Source: Phycisphaerales bacterium (GTDB lineage Bacteria; Planctomycetota; Phycisphaerae; Phycisphaerales; UBA1924). From it: a DNA stretch of 64,000 nucleotides. The DNA is taken from NCBI GenBank assembly GCA_029260455.1, contig JAJDDF010000011.1, positions 253,130 to 317,129 on the forward strand, written 5' to 3'. Under the pieces are notes generated by a model. The model saw only the letters and a list, made by a program, of their open reading frames with translations. It was not told the DNA's origin and searched no databases. Below are positions 33,784 to 42,080 of this stretch, piece by piece. Made by a program: the position numbers and the translations under genes. How positions within the stretch are numbered: position 1 is the stretch's first letter; each line of letters starts with the position of its first letter.

Positions 33784-35385
33784 GTGACGACTCAAGATCA
33801 AGTTGATTTACGCACCGCGATCGAGATGGGCATGAAAGCGCATCGGTCGAAGGACTATGCGCAGGCCGAGCGGATCTACCGCAGTATTCTTAACTCGCAA
33901 CCCAACCAGCCTGATGCCCTGCACGGGCTTGGGCTGATCGGTCTCGCCGCAGGCGATCCTCTGGGGGCGCTTCACTTTGTAGAACGAGCGGCGGCACTGG
34001 CACCCAAGAGCGGCCAACCCATGCTGACCCTTGGGCAAATCTATCGCATGCTCGGGTGGCAAGAAGAAGCGGTTGTCGCGATCAAAAAGGCGTCTGACCT
34101 GATGCCCGCTGGGACGGGTGAACTTCATATGTTGCTTGGTCAGGCCCAGCTTGATGCACGTCAATCCGAAGAGGCGTTGCGGACTTTTGGGGTGGCGGCG
34201 GCACTTCGTCCTGAAGATTCTGCAGCTCACGCCGCCCGGGGACTTGCCCTTGAGCGTCTGGGTCAATCGAAAGAAGCCATTGAAATGGTTCGTGCGGCAT
34301 TCCGGGATGTCGAACAGCGTGGTGAACCTCTGCCGATGACCCTGGTGGTGGCGTTCGTCAATGCCGCGATTGATGCAGGTGTCGAAGACGAAGCAATTGA
34401 GCTTGTTGAACGCGCATGTGAGGATATAGATCCACCGGCGGCGGGGGTCGCGGAGTTTGCGCTCAAAACGGTAGCGAAGATATATGACAAACGCGGCGAT
34501 GTGGACAAGGCATGGTCATATATTGTGCGCGGGAACACGACACGTCCCGCGAAATGGGCTGCCCAAGATCATGAAAAACATGTTGCAGACAAGCTGGAGT
34601 CATATTCTCCAGAACGTCTTGGAGGTCTTGCGAAGACTAAGATTGCGGCAGAACATCCGGTGTTCATCGTAGGATTACCCCGTTCTGGCACGACATTGAT
34701 CGAGCAGATTATCCATGCACACCCCAAGGGGCACGGCTGCGGCGAGCTGACTGACATATGGAGTCGCACGGTGCAGTTGCAGACGATGTATCGCGATCGC
34801 AGCTTCGGGCCGTCCTTTGTTGATCAGGTCACGACTCGTTCACTTGAAATTTCTGCAAACGATCATCTTCGTCGCTTGCGAAAACGAGCACCCTCGGCAG
34901 ATCGCATCGTTGATAAAATGCCAGCAAATTTTCTGAATCTCGGCTTGATCTGGCAAATGTTCCCGAGCGCTCGTGTGATTCATTGCACGCGCAACCCACT
35001 TGATACATGTTTTTCAACCTATGCAACACCTTTTACGGGTGACTTTGTGTATCGACGCGATCTCGGGGCGCTTGTCCATTACTACGGTCAGTACCGACGA
35101 CTCATGGAGGGGTGGGCGCACATGTTTGATGGTCGGTTGATCGAGGTGAACTACGAAGCGGTGGTGCACGATCAGGAAGGTGAAAGCCGCAAGATCATGG
35201 ATTTCCTCGAGCTGCCATGGGACGATGCGGTGCTGCGCTATTGGGAAGCAGAGCGCGTGGTGCGTACTGCCAGTGAAAAGCAGGTGCGCGAGCCGATTTA
35301 TACATCGTCAATCGGGCGTGCCAAGGCATTTGAAGCACACCTGGGGCCGCTCATCGAGGGGCTTGCCCCGTGGATGCCTGCGTGA
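33784..35385 (+). CDS. TPR-repeat protein fused to a sulfotransferase domain
   Basis: About 533 residues. The first half has several TPR units (KDYAQAERIYRSILNSQPNQ; DALHGLGLIGLAAGDPLGAL; GELHMLLGQAQLDARQSEEA). The second half is a PAPS-dependent sulfotransferase: the 5'-phosphosulfate loop PVFIVGLPRSGTTLIEQIIH, the 3'-phosphate region ARVIHCTRNPLDTCFSTY, and LIEVNYEAVVHD further on. TPR-sulfotransferase proteins are related to tyrosylprotein and carbohydrate sulfotransferases. GTG 33784 is chosen; ATG 33826 is possible, and an open frame continues upstream inside the sigma gene. The last 35 bases overlap the convergent dut gene. Confidence 0.87.
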   Translation: MTTQDQVDLRTAIEMGMKAHRSKDYAQAERIYRSILNSQPNQPDALHGLGLIGLAAGDPLGALHFVERAAALAPKSGQPMLTLGQIYRMLGWQEEAVVAIKKASDLMPAGTGELHMLLGQAQLDARQSEEALRTFGVAAALRPEDSAAHAARGLALERLGQSKEAIEMVRAAFRDVEQRGEPLPMTLVVAFVNAAIDAGVEDEAIELVERACEDIDPPAAGVAEFALKTVAKIYDKRGDVDKAWSYIVRGNTTRPAKWAAQDHEKHVADKLESYSPERLGGLAKTKIAAEHPVFIVGLPRSGTTLIEQIIHAHPKGHGCGELTDIWSRTVQLQTMYRDRSFGPSFVDQVTTRSLEISANDHLRRLRKRAPSADRIVDKMPANFLNLGLIWQMFPSARVIHCTRNPLDTCFSTYATPFTGDFVYRRDLGALVHYYGQYRRLMEGWAHMFDGRLIEVNYEAVVHDQEGESRKIMDFLELPWDDAVLRYWEAERVVRTASEKQVREPIYTSSIGRAKAFEAHLGPLIEGLAPWMPA

Positions 35386-35845
35386 CCTGCAGGCCTGTTG
35401 AACCGAACCCGCCCGCGCCACGTTTGGTAGCACTCAACGATTCAACAACGACAAGTGAAACATGCGTTACTGGTGCAATGATGAGTTGCGCAATGCGCAT
35501 GCCGTGTTCGATAATGAATGTGTTCTTGCCGAGGTTGATCAGGGGCACACAGGCTTCACCGCGATAGTCGCAATCAATGGTGCCGGGCGAGTTTGGGAGT
35601 GTGATGCCGTGGCGCGTGGCAAGCCCCGATCGCGGGCGCACCTGGCCTTCGTAGCCTTGCGGTATCGCCAGCGCAAAACCGCACGGAATGATCGCAATGT
35701 CACTCGGCGGCAGTTTGATCGGCACGCCATCATCAATACATGCAGCAAGATCAAGCCCCGCAGCACCTTCTGAGTGATATGCGGGCATGGTGTACCCCGC
35801 GCGCAATGGCATCACTTCAACGCGTACGGGAAACTCATCGGACAT
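35351..35845 (-). CDS. dut: dUTP diphosphatase
   Basis: Trimeric dUTPase that hydrolyses dUTP to dUMP, keeping uracil out of DNA. The five family motifs are seen in order: HSEGAAGLDLAA, RPRSGLATRHGI, NSPGTIDCDYRGE, the RIAQLII strand and the C-terminal P-loop-like KRGAGGFGSTG. The length of 164 residues is normal, with a short tail after motif 5. It starts two bases after the stop of the small hypothetical gene, so the two are cotranscribed. Confidence 0.97.
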   Translation of the reverse strand: MSDEFPVRVEVMPLRAGYTMPAYHSEGAAGLDLAACIDDGVPIKLPPSDIAIIPCGFALAIPQGYEGQVRPRSGLATRHGITLPNSPGTIDCDYRGEACVPLINLGKNTFIIEHGMRIAQLIIAPVTHVSLVVVESLSATKRGAGGFGSTGLQVTQASTGQAPR

Positions 35846-35847
35846 AG

Positions 35848-36174
35848 TCAGGACTTGGCACCGACGGGTGTGAACATCGAAGTATCGACTCTTTTGAAAC
35901 TGCGCGCTGTTGATACTGCTTGGCGCAATTGCGTGATCATCTCGCCTGTTGATGAGATGGCGCTATCGAGTGATGACTTGCCGGTGAGGCGCTTGACGAG
36001 ATCGACACGGTGCTCGCTGCCCAGCAGTTGGGATGATGACAGTTGCGCATTTTGCAAACTCGCCATGAGCGCCTCGGCGCTGACGAGTCGGCTTGTGAGT
36101 TCAACAATAACCCGGCCTTGATCAATGCGCGGGTTTTGCGCTGCCGTTCGCGTGTGTAGGTCCGTCATTGGCAT
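35848..36174 (-). CDS. small hypothetical protein upstream of dut
   Basis: A 108-residue, probably helical protein: RVIVELTSRLVSAEALMASL then QNAQLSSSQLL and later SSTGEMITQLRQAVSTARSF. No domain recognised and no membrane helix. Gene character is supported by tight packing with dut (two bases between stop and start) and by protein-like composition. It could be a cofactor or structural protein with a short coiled coil. Confidence 0.65.
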   Translation of the reverse strand: MPMTDLHTRTAAQNPRIDQGRVIVELTSRLVSAEALMASLQNAQLSSSQLLGSEHRVDLVKRLTGKSSLDSAISSTGEMITQLRQAVSTARSFKRVDTSMFTPVGAKS

Positions 36175-36260
36175 TTCCCTTTACGCGTTCTCTTGGTGAG
36201 CGGCCCACATGAGAGATCATGTGAGCCAAGATGGAGATTGTCGCAACCTCAGCGTCAATT

Positions 36261-37781
36261 TCAAGCCGCGTCCGTCGCGGTTGTTGCAGATGACCATCGA
36301 CTTTTTTGCCCTTTAAGGGGTGGGTTTTGCACCGCGATGGCCACTGAACCCCCAGTAAACTCTGGGAGACACGCTCTCAGCTCGCTCAGGACGGCATTTG
36401 GGTCGTGCTGATCGCATGCCGCGGAAAGCCGGGAGGCTGCCCCATCTATCCATGTGGTCTCGTCGGCGGGGCCAAGCCAAGACAAAACACCCGGAATCGG
36501 GGTGGGAGCGAGTGCTTCGGCGGGGTAGGCAAGTTCTTCAAAGAGCTTCTCGCCGGGGCGGATGCCGGTGAAGGTGATTGCATCGTCGGTTGGTGCGAGG
36601 CCATGGGTGTGCAGGAACCGTTGTGCGAGGTCGACGATGCGCACCGGATTGCCCATGTCGAGGACAAAGACATCGCCTTCACTTTCGGTCAGTGACCCGG
36701 ACTGCACGACAAGGGCAGCGGCTTCCGGGATGGTCATAAAGAAGCGCGTCATGCGCGCATCGGTGACGGTGATGGGCCCGCCTTGGGCGAGCTGCGCGCT
36801 CCAGATTGGCAAGACCGAGCACGCGCTGCCAAGGACGTTGCCAAAGCGGACGAGGGTGAAGCGTGTGTCACCGCGCATATTGAGGGCACGAATATACAGT
36901 TCGGCAAGGCGCTTGGTTGCGCCCATGACGCTCGTGGGATTGACGGCCTTGTCGGTGGAAATCATGACAAAGCGTTCGATGCCAAGTGCGAGGGCAGCAT
37001 CGGCGATACTTTTCGTACCAAAGAGATTGTTGCGCACGGCCTCAGCGGGATGATCTTCCATCAAGGGAACGTGCTTGTGAGCGGCAGCGTGAAAGATGAT
37101 CTGTGGGCGCAGCGTTTCCAAGCGTTTGTGTGTGAGTTCGGCATCGACAACATCGTGCAAAATAGTGCGGCGCTGGATGGTGCCATAGTGTTCGCGGAGT
37201 TCACGGTCAATTTCAAAGAGGGCATTGTCCGATCGATCCATCAGGATCAGTTCGCTCGGATTGAAGCGCGCGCACAAACGGGCAAGTTCTGAACCGATCG
37301 ATCCACCGGCACCGGTGATGAGTACTCGCTTGTTGGCAACTGCTGAGCGCACAAGTGTGTCATCGATGGTGCGCTGGGGTCGGCCCACGAGGGTGCCAAG
37401 ATCGATCGGGAAGGCGGGCGCTGTGGCGACAGGATCGGAGGCGATGACATCTTCAAGAGTGGGGAGGTATCGGGTAGGCAGGTCGAGGGCATCGCATTGC
37501 TGGCGGACGCGCGCGATCAGGGCGGTCATGGCTGCGGGGATCGCGATGATCGCGAGGGCGGGGTGAGTGTTGCGCGCGATCGTTTCAAGATCATCGAGTG
37601 CGCCGAGTGACGGCAGGTCCAGATGCGCCGGGATGTCATCGGCGTCGGCATCAATGACGATGCACCCAAGCACACGTTGGCGGAGCGCAAATGAGGCATC
37701 GAGTTGGGCGATCGCGCAGGGCAAGGCGGAGCGCGTGCCAATGAGCATGAGATCGGGCCCGGCAGGTGATTCGGTAGTCAT
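36261..37781 (-). CDS. CapD/FlaA1-like nucleotide-sugar 4,6-dehydratase
   Basis: A 506-residue polysaccharide biosynthesis protein. The N-terminal region is a CoA-binding/Rossmann-like domain (MLIGTRSALPCAIAQL; VIDADADD). The second domain has NKRVLITGAGGSIGSELARL (NAD motif), HAAAHKHVPLMEDHPAEAVR, and the catalytic MISTDKAVNPTSVMGATKR in which the family has Met where SDRs have Tyr (SxxxxxMxxxK). VRFGNVLGS, DARMTRFFMTIPEA and GIRPGEKLFEEL follow. WbpM and CapD have N-terminal membrane helices; none is obvious here, so this is a soluble, short form. ATG 37781 is preferred over GTG 37799. Confidence 0.92.
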   Translation of the reverse strand: MTTESPAGPDLMLIGTRSALPCAIAQLDASFALRQRVLGCIVIDADADDIPAHLDLPSLGALDDLETIARNTHPALAIIAIPAAMTALIARVRQQCDALDLPTRYLPTLEDVIASDPVATAPAFPIDLGTLVGRPQRTIDDTLVRSAVANKRVLITGAGGSIGSELARLCARFNPSELILMDRSDNALFEIDRELREHYGTIQRRTILHDVVDAELTHKRLETLRPQIIFHAAAHKHVPLMEDHPAEAVRNNLFGTKSIADAALALGIERFVMISTDKAVNPTSVMGATKRLAELYIRALNMRGDTRFTLVRFGNVLGSACSVLPIWSAQLAQGGPITVTDARMTRFFMTIPEAAALVVQSGSLTESEGDVFVLDMGNPVRIVDLAQRFLHTHGLAPTDDAITFTGIRPGEKLFEELAYPAEALAPTPIPGVLSWLGPADETTWIDGAASRLSAACDQHDPNAVLSELRACLPEFTGGSVAIAVQNPPLKGQKSRWSSATTATDAA

Positions 37782-37852
37782 GGAAAGTGTTATCGGCACG
37801 ATGAGGTGCTGGAATCAGGAGAAGGATTCCCGCCTCCTGATGAGGGAGGGGG

Positions 37853-38185
37853 TTATTGTGCTGCGGGGTCGATCTGCCGCAGGTATTCCCATGTGTAGAG
37901 GCCGGTGTCATGCCCATCGGAGAAGCGGATGCGGATGGCGTAATGGCCTACAAGTTCTGCGGTGAGGGCGGTGAGTGGGCCATTGTGCGCGCCGCCGCGC
38001 CGGGGTGCGGAGGGCAGGACAGCGAGCGGGTCGGATTCGAGGCGCTCGCGAAGTTGGCGGGCCTCTGCGGAGGGAGACATTTTGCGCAGGTAGGTGATGG
38101 GATAGGTGGAGGATGACCCATCGGCCCAAGTGATGGTGAGGGCGGTGTCTTTCTTGAGATCGATATTGGTTGGTGGGTCGGTCAT
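37853..38185 (-). CDS. DUF971 domain-containing protein
   Basis: A 110-residue protein of the DUF971 family (the small N-terminal domain also found in gamma-butyrobetaine hydroxylase). LTITWADGSSSTYPITYLRK, RLRERL-like helix, and YAIRIRFSDGHDTGLYTWEY followed by LRQI are the family's two halves, with 'w.DG....y....LR..CpCA' replaced here by YLRKMSPSAEARQL, so the usual Cys pair is absent. In other bacteria such proteins are linked to Fe-S or iron metabolism. It lies 71 bases upstream of the CapD-like gene on the same strand. Confidence 0.83.
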   Translation of the reverse strand: MTDPPTNIDLKKDTALTITWADGSSSTYPITYLRKMSPSAEARQLRERLESDPLAVLPSAPRRGGAHNGPLTALTAELVGHYAIRIRFSDGHDTGLYTWEYLRQIDPAAQ

Positions 38186-38303
38186 GGTGGGAATCTAGGG
38201 TAGATATCGATGCCAAGATTGGCTTGATTAGAGATTTCTGGCGACGGATATCGTATTGATCGTTTAGGGTGTAGATTCAGAAGTTCGGGAAAGGATATTC
38301 ACC

Positions 38304-39845
38304 ATGCGATTTCGTGCATTTTTCGGCGGGGTGGTTGTTCTGGTGGCGTGTGCTGCGAGTGCATATGGACAGGTGGAGTCGATCCAGCAGGTGGGCGCGG
38401 AACAACCGGTGCTGACTAGGCAGGAGCGCATTGCGCAGGTGGTGGATGAACTGAATGCGCGAAGTGTGAAGCAAACACTTGGTGTATCGGTCACAGGTAC
38501 GCGCGGTGCTGTAGATGGGCCGGCGGCGTGGACGATTGAGAATGTCAATGGGCGCGGCATCGGTGGGTGTTTCGTTGATGTTGCACTGCTTGGGGCGGAC
38601 TTTTCCGCGGATGATGTCGCAGCGGAGATCGTTATTGATCCGCGCATTGGCAGTATTACTGTAATTGATGCGACTGCGGTGGTCCCAACGGTTGCCGAGT
38701 TGCTGGCGTTCGATGCGGTGATGACGTACACGGACAGTCCATACATCAACCCTGTCGCGATTGGCGATGTGCTTGCGGACTATGTGGATGCAGGCGGCGG
38801 GGTGGTACTCTCCATGTTTGCGATGAACGAGCCCCTTATTTTTCCGAACATCACGCCAACGGGTCGCTTTCTGACTGACAATTACTACTGCATTGAGCGT
38901 GATACGGGACCAATCCTTTCGGGTGTTTCATCACTCGGCACGGTGCATGTGCCGGGGAGCCCGGTGATGAAGGGTGTGACATCCTTCAATGGGGGGGCTG
39001 GTTCATTTCGACCTTCAACGGGGCCACACCCCCGGGCGATGCGCGTTGCAGACTGGGGCACGGGTGAGATTTTGGTGGCGACGCGGGATGATCTTGCGGG
39101 CAAGCGTGTTGATCTGGGATTCTTTCCCGTCTCGAATTTGCAGCAGGGAAACGGGTGGGACAGCACAACCGATGGCAACCTGTTGATCGCCAATGCATTG
39201 GTGTATGCGGGAGGGTGTCCGAATGTTGGCTTGTTTGGGTGCGGGGCGAGCTTGTATCGCCAGGGGCCGAACATTGGCCTGGGTTCATTCAACAGCAACA
39301 CGCCCAGCAATCTCAATTTCTTCCAGGTGTGGGCGGACAGTTTCGTCCTGCCCGCGGGGTCGTTCGTGCATCGCGTCACGCTGTGGGGCGCTTACTGGGG
39401 CGATGAAACGGTGCCCGCCATTGCGCAGCGATTCGTGCTGAATATCCATTCGGACGCTGCGGGCTTGCCGGGACCGATCATCTACACCGAGACGGTGTAC
39501 GCTGAGCCCGAGTGGATCGGTGGACAGAATTCCGAATCCCATCGCGTATACCGATTCACACTTACTCTTGCGGAGCCCTTTGAGCCCGCTGGCGGCGTGC
39601 GCTATTGGCTCAGCCCCCTGGGCGATATCAATGAGCACGCGTGGTCCTGGCAACGCCGAACCACAACCAACGGCAGCGCGTGGCAGTTTTCAATCGGCAC
39701 ATGGTTCACGCAAGGTGACGATGTCGCCTTCGAGCTCTGCGGCTTCTGCGATTGCCTCTGCCCGGGCGATGCGGATTTCGATGGCGATGTCGATCTGGAT
39801 GACTTGCAGTTGCTGCTATTCAACTTTGGGTTTACGTGTCTTTGA
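38304..39845 (+). CDS. exported protein with GATase-like domain and C-terminal dockerin-like tail (paralogue 1)
   Basis: A 513-residue exported protein. Signal peptide: FRAFFGGVVVLVACAASAYG. The first half (ELLAFDAVMTYTDSPYINPV; IGDVLADYVDAGGGVVLSMF; DWGTGEILVATRDDLAGKRV; DLGFFPVSN) resembles glutamine amidotransferase-like/ThuA-like domains that occur in exported planctomycete proteins. The second half is a beta-sandwich (VWADSFVLPAGSFVHRVTLW). The tail, GFCDCLCPGDADFDGDVDLD then DLQLLLFNFGFTC, is a single Cys-flanked dockerin-like loop. The next gene is a full-length paralogue in the same order. Function is unknown. Confidence 0.82.
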   Translation: MRFRAFFGGVVVLVACAASAYGQVESIQQVGAEQPVLTRQERIAQVVDELNARSVKQTLGVSVTGTRGAVDGPAAWTIENVNGRGIGGCFVDVALLGADFSADDVAAEIVIDPRIGSITVIDATAVVPTVAELLAFDAVMTYTDSPYINPVAIGDVLADYVDAGGGVVLSMFAMNEPLIFPNITPTGRFLTDNYYCIERDTGPILSGVSSLGTVHVPGSPVMKGVTSFNGGAGSFRPSTGPHPRAMRVADWGTGEILVATRDDLAGKRVDLGFFPVSNLQQGNGWDSTTDGNLLIANALVYAGGCPNVGLFGCGASLYRQGPNIGLGSFNSNTPSNLNFFQVWADSFVLPAGSFVHRVTLWGAYWGDETVPAIAQRFVLNIHSDAAGLPGPIIYTETVYAEPEWIGGQNSESHRVYRFTLTLAEPFEPAGGVRYWLSPLGDINEHAWSWQRRTTTNGSAWQFSIGTWFTQGDDVAFELCGFCDCLCPGDADFDGDVDLDDLQLLLFNFGFTCL

Positions 39846-39881
39846 AGTGAGCTTGATCGAACTGATCTGAGGAGCATGAGA

Positions 39882-41474
39882 ATGCGTTATGCAATGAAAA
39901 TGATGCTTGTGATCGTGGCGATGGGCTCGCTTGTGAACAGTGCTTCGGCGCAGTTGTTCGAGCAGCCCCCCCTTGGTGATGCCGTGCCGGTGTTTGATTC
40001 GCGCGAGGCGAAAGTGGCGTGGATCAATAACGCTGTCGCGGAGTACAACGCGATGGCAGCCAAAGCGCCGCGCGTCAACCGTGCCGGCGAAGTCTCGGCG
40101 ACGGGCGAAGCCTGGCAACCACACGAGGGCCCGGCGGCGTGGACCGTCTGGAACCCGAATGCGCGCGGCGTTCTCGACATTTGCCGGGTGGATGTGGCGG
40201 TGCTGGGGGCGGAATCCCAACCAGCAGTTGTAGATGATGTCAGCTTCAAGTTGTTGTCCGATTTTCGCATTGCGAGCGTGACGTTCTTTTTTGATCCGCT
40301 CACCGTGACGCCAACGTTCTCTCAGACCGCCGGGTTCGATGCGACTTTGACATGGTCGAATTTTCCCTTCGCGGATGAAGTTGCCCTTGGCAATTTGCTA
40401 TCCAAGCTCACTCGCTTCGGGCGCGGTGTGGTCGTGGCGATGTTCACCATGCAGGAGGCGATCCCGGGCCTACGCTTGGGCGGCGCCTTTGCCGCAAACC
40501 AGGAGTATTGCATCACGCCGGTTGCTGCGACCGCCATTCAATTCACAGGGTTTGCAGGACTCGGGACGGTCCACGTCCCGGGCAGCCCGCTGATGGAGGG
40601 CGTGACGACCTTCGACGGCGGCTCCGGCGCTTGGCGATCTTCCGGCGCCCTGCATCCCAATGCAACGCGCATCGCAAGTTGGAGCACGGGTGAGATTCTG
40701 GTCGCAACGCGGTTTGACCTGCAAGGCCGGCGCGTGGACCTGGGGTTTTATCCACCGTCCAACGACGTCAACGCCAGCTCATGGGACACATCCACCGATG
40801 GCGTGCAGCTCATGACCAATGCCCTCGTCTACGCCGGTAACTGTCCGAATGTGGGCGAAGCACCCGGCTGCGGGCCGGCGCTGTTTTCACAGACCGATCC
40901 TGCGCTGAATAGCTCGGCCACTTCCAACACACCAATCAATACTTCTCCGCAACAAAGTGCGGACGACTTCACGTTGCCCAATGGCGGGAGCGTCCATGCG
41001 GTGACGATCTGGGGGCACTACGGCAATGTGCCCCAGGCCCAGCACTTCGTCGTGAACTTCTTTGACGATGTCGGTGGATTGCCCGGGAACCTCATTCACA
41101 CGACCGTGGCGGTTGGGGTGCCGGAATACACCGGGTTGCCAAACACGCGGGAATACCGCGTTGTGTTGCGTTTGCCAGTGTCCTTTATGGCGGCGCCGGG
41201 CGTGAAGTATTGGGTGAGCCCTCTTGCGGATACGCCCGAGACTGGCGCGGCGGAGGTGATCTGGCTCTGGGTCGGGGACGAATTGCCAGGCAGCAATGGT
41301 GTTGCGTTTCGGGGTGGATCGACGGGCCCGTGGGATTTCAGCGTTGGCGCCTTTGCCTTCGAACTCTGCGGCTTCTGCAACTGCGGCTGCCCAGGTGACA
41401 ATGATTTCGATGGCGATGTCGATCTGGATGACTTGCAGTTGTTGCTGTTCGCCTTTGGAGTGTCGTGCAGATAA
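39882..41474 (+). CDS. exported protein with GATase-like domain and C-terminal dockerin-like tail (paralogue 2)
   Basis: About 530 residues; paralogue of the preceding gene over the whole length: GPAAWTVWNPNARGVLDICR, VALGNLLSKLTRFGRGVVVA, GTVHVPGSPLMEGVTTFDGG, TGEILVATRFDLQGRRVDLG and QSADDFTLPNGGSVHAVTIW align with it. Signal peptide: MKMMLVIVAMGSLVNSASAQ. The tail reads CNCGCPGDNDFDGDVDLDDL then QLLLFAFGVSCR. ATG 39882 has GAGG at normal spacing; ATG 39876 is also in frame. The DNA for the dockerin-like tail is nearly identical in the two genes. Confidence 0.82.
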   Translation: MRYAMKMMLVIVAMGSLVNSASAQLFEQPPLGDAVPVFDSREAKVAWINNAVAEYNAMAAKAPRVNRAGEVSATGEAWQPHEGPAAWTVWNPNARGVLDICRVDVAVLGAESQPAVVDDVSFKLLSDFRIASVTFFFDPLTVTPTFSQTAGFDATLTWSNFPFADEVALGNLLSKLTRFGRGVVVAMFTMQEAIPGLRLGGAFAANQEYCITPVAATAIQFTGFAGLGTVHVPGSPLMEGVTTFDGGSGAWRSSGALHPNATRIASWSTGEILVATRFDLQGRRVDLGFYPPSNDVNASSWDTSTDGVQLMTNALVYAGNCPNVGEAPGCGPALFSQTDPALNSSATSNTPINTSPQQSADDFTLPNGGSVHAVTIWGHYGNVPQAQHFVVNFFDDVGGLPGNLIHTTVAVGVPEYTGLPNTREYRVVLRLPVSFMAAPGVKYWVSPLADTPETGAAEVIWLWVGDELPGSNGVAFRGGSTGPWDFSVGAFAFELCGFCNCGCPGDNDFDGDVDLDDLQLLLFAFGVSCR

Positions 41475-41483
41475 AAGAGATTG

Positions 41484-41506
41484 CCCCTCTCCCACAGGGC
41501 GAGGGG
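41484..41506. terminator. GC-rich hairpin between convergent genes
   Basis: CCCCTC and CCC (41484-41493) pair with GGG and GAGGGG (41497-41506), one inner mismatch, loop ACA. It fills the 33-base gap between the paralogue 2 stop and the nuoI stop and resembles the CCCTC/GAGGG repeats. It may end both transcripts. Confidence 0.5.
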
Positions 41507-41507
41507 G

Positions 41508-42080
41508 TCACATCGGTTTGCGGTCGATGGTGGTGTCGTAGATTTCGAGCAGCTTGTTTTTGTCGAAGATCATTTCCTGGCGCGTTTTGCCCACGATGTC
41601 ATATTGCGGCGTGAGTTCGATGGCGTCGACGGGACAGGCTTCTTCGCACATGCCGCAGAAAATGCAGCGCAGCTCGTCGATTTCGAATTTGACTGGATAC
41701 TTCTCGCGATCATCCCAAGGCGATTCACCAGCTTCGATATGAATGCAGTTGGCGGGGCAGATGGTGGGGCACATCATGCAGGCGACGCATTTTACGCGGC
41801 CTGATTCGTCCTTATTCAGGCGATGCACAGCGCGAAAGTTTGAGACCTCCATGCCGCCATGCTCGGGGCGCTTGTGTTCCTTGCGTTCTTCGGGGTACTG
41901 CATCGCCTTGCTTGTTTTGGATGCGCCGATGACAGGGATCTTGGATTGGCCGAAGCTTGTAAAGAGATGGCGGAAGGTGGTGCCAAAGCCCTTGACAATG
42001 GCGGGGACATAGGCGTTTTCAAGGGGATTGAGCGGCGGGCGCGAGAGGCGAATGAGTTGCGATTCGGGGATGGCGGTCAT
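41508..42080 (-). CDS. nuoI: NADH-quinone oxidoreductase subunit I (two [4Fe-4S])
   Basis: A 190-residue ferredoxin-like subunit of respiratory complex I that passes electrons between clusters N6a and N6b. Two CxxCxxCxxxCP motifs are seen: RVKCVACMMCPTICPANCIH and LRCIFCGMCEEACPVDAIEL. The N-terminal segment (IVKGFGTTFRHLFTSF) is the amphipathic helix of NuoI. ATGA overlap with the glycerate kinase gene. No other nuo genes are in the window, so this subunit is encoded apart from any nuo cluster, or the cluster is split. Confidence 0.93.
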   Translation of the reverse strand: MTAIPESQLIRLSRPPLNPLENAYVPAIVKGFGTTFRHLFTSFGQSKIPVIGASKTSKAMQYPEERKEHKRPEHGGMEVSNFRAVHRLNKDESGRVKCVACMMCPTICPANCIHIEAGESPWDDREKYPVKFEIDELRCIFCGMCEEACPVDAIELTPQYDIVGKTRQEMIFDKNKLLEIYDTTIDRKPM

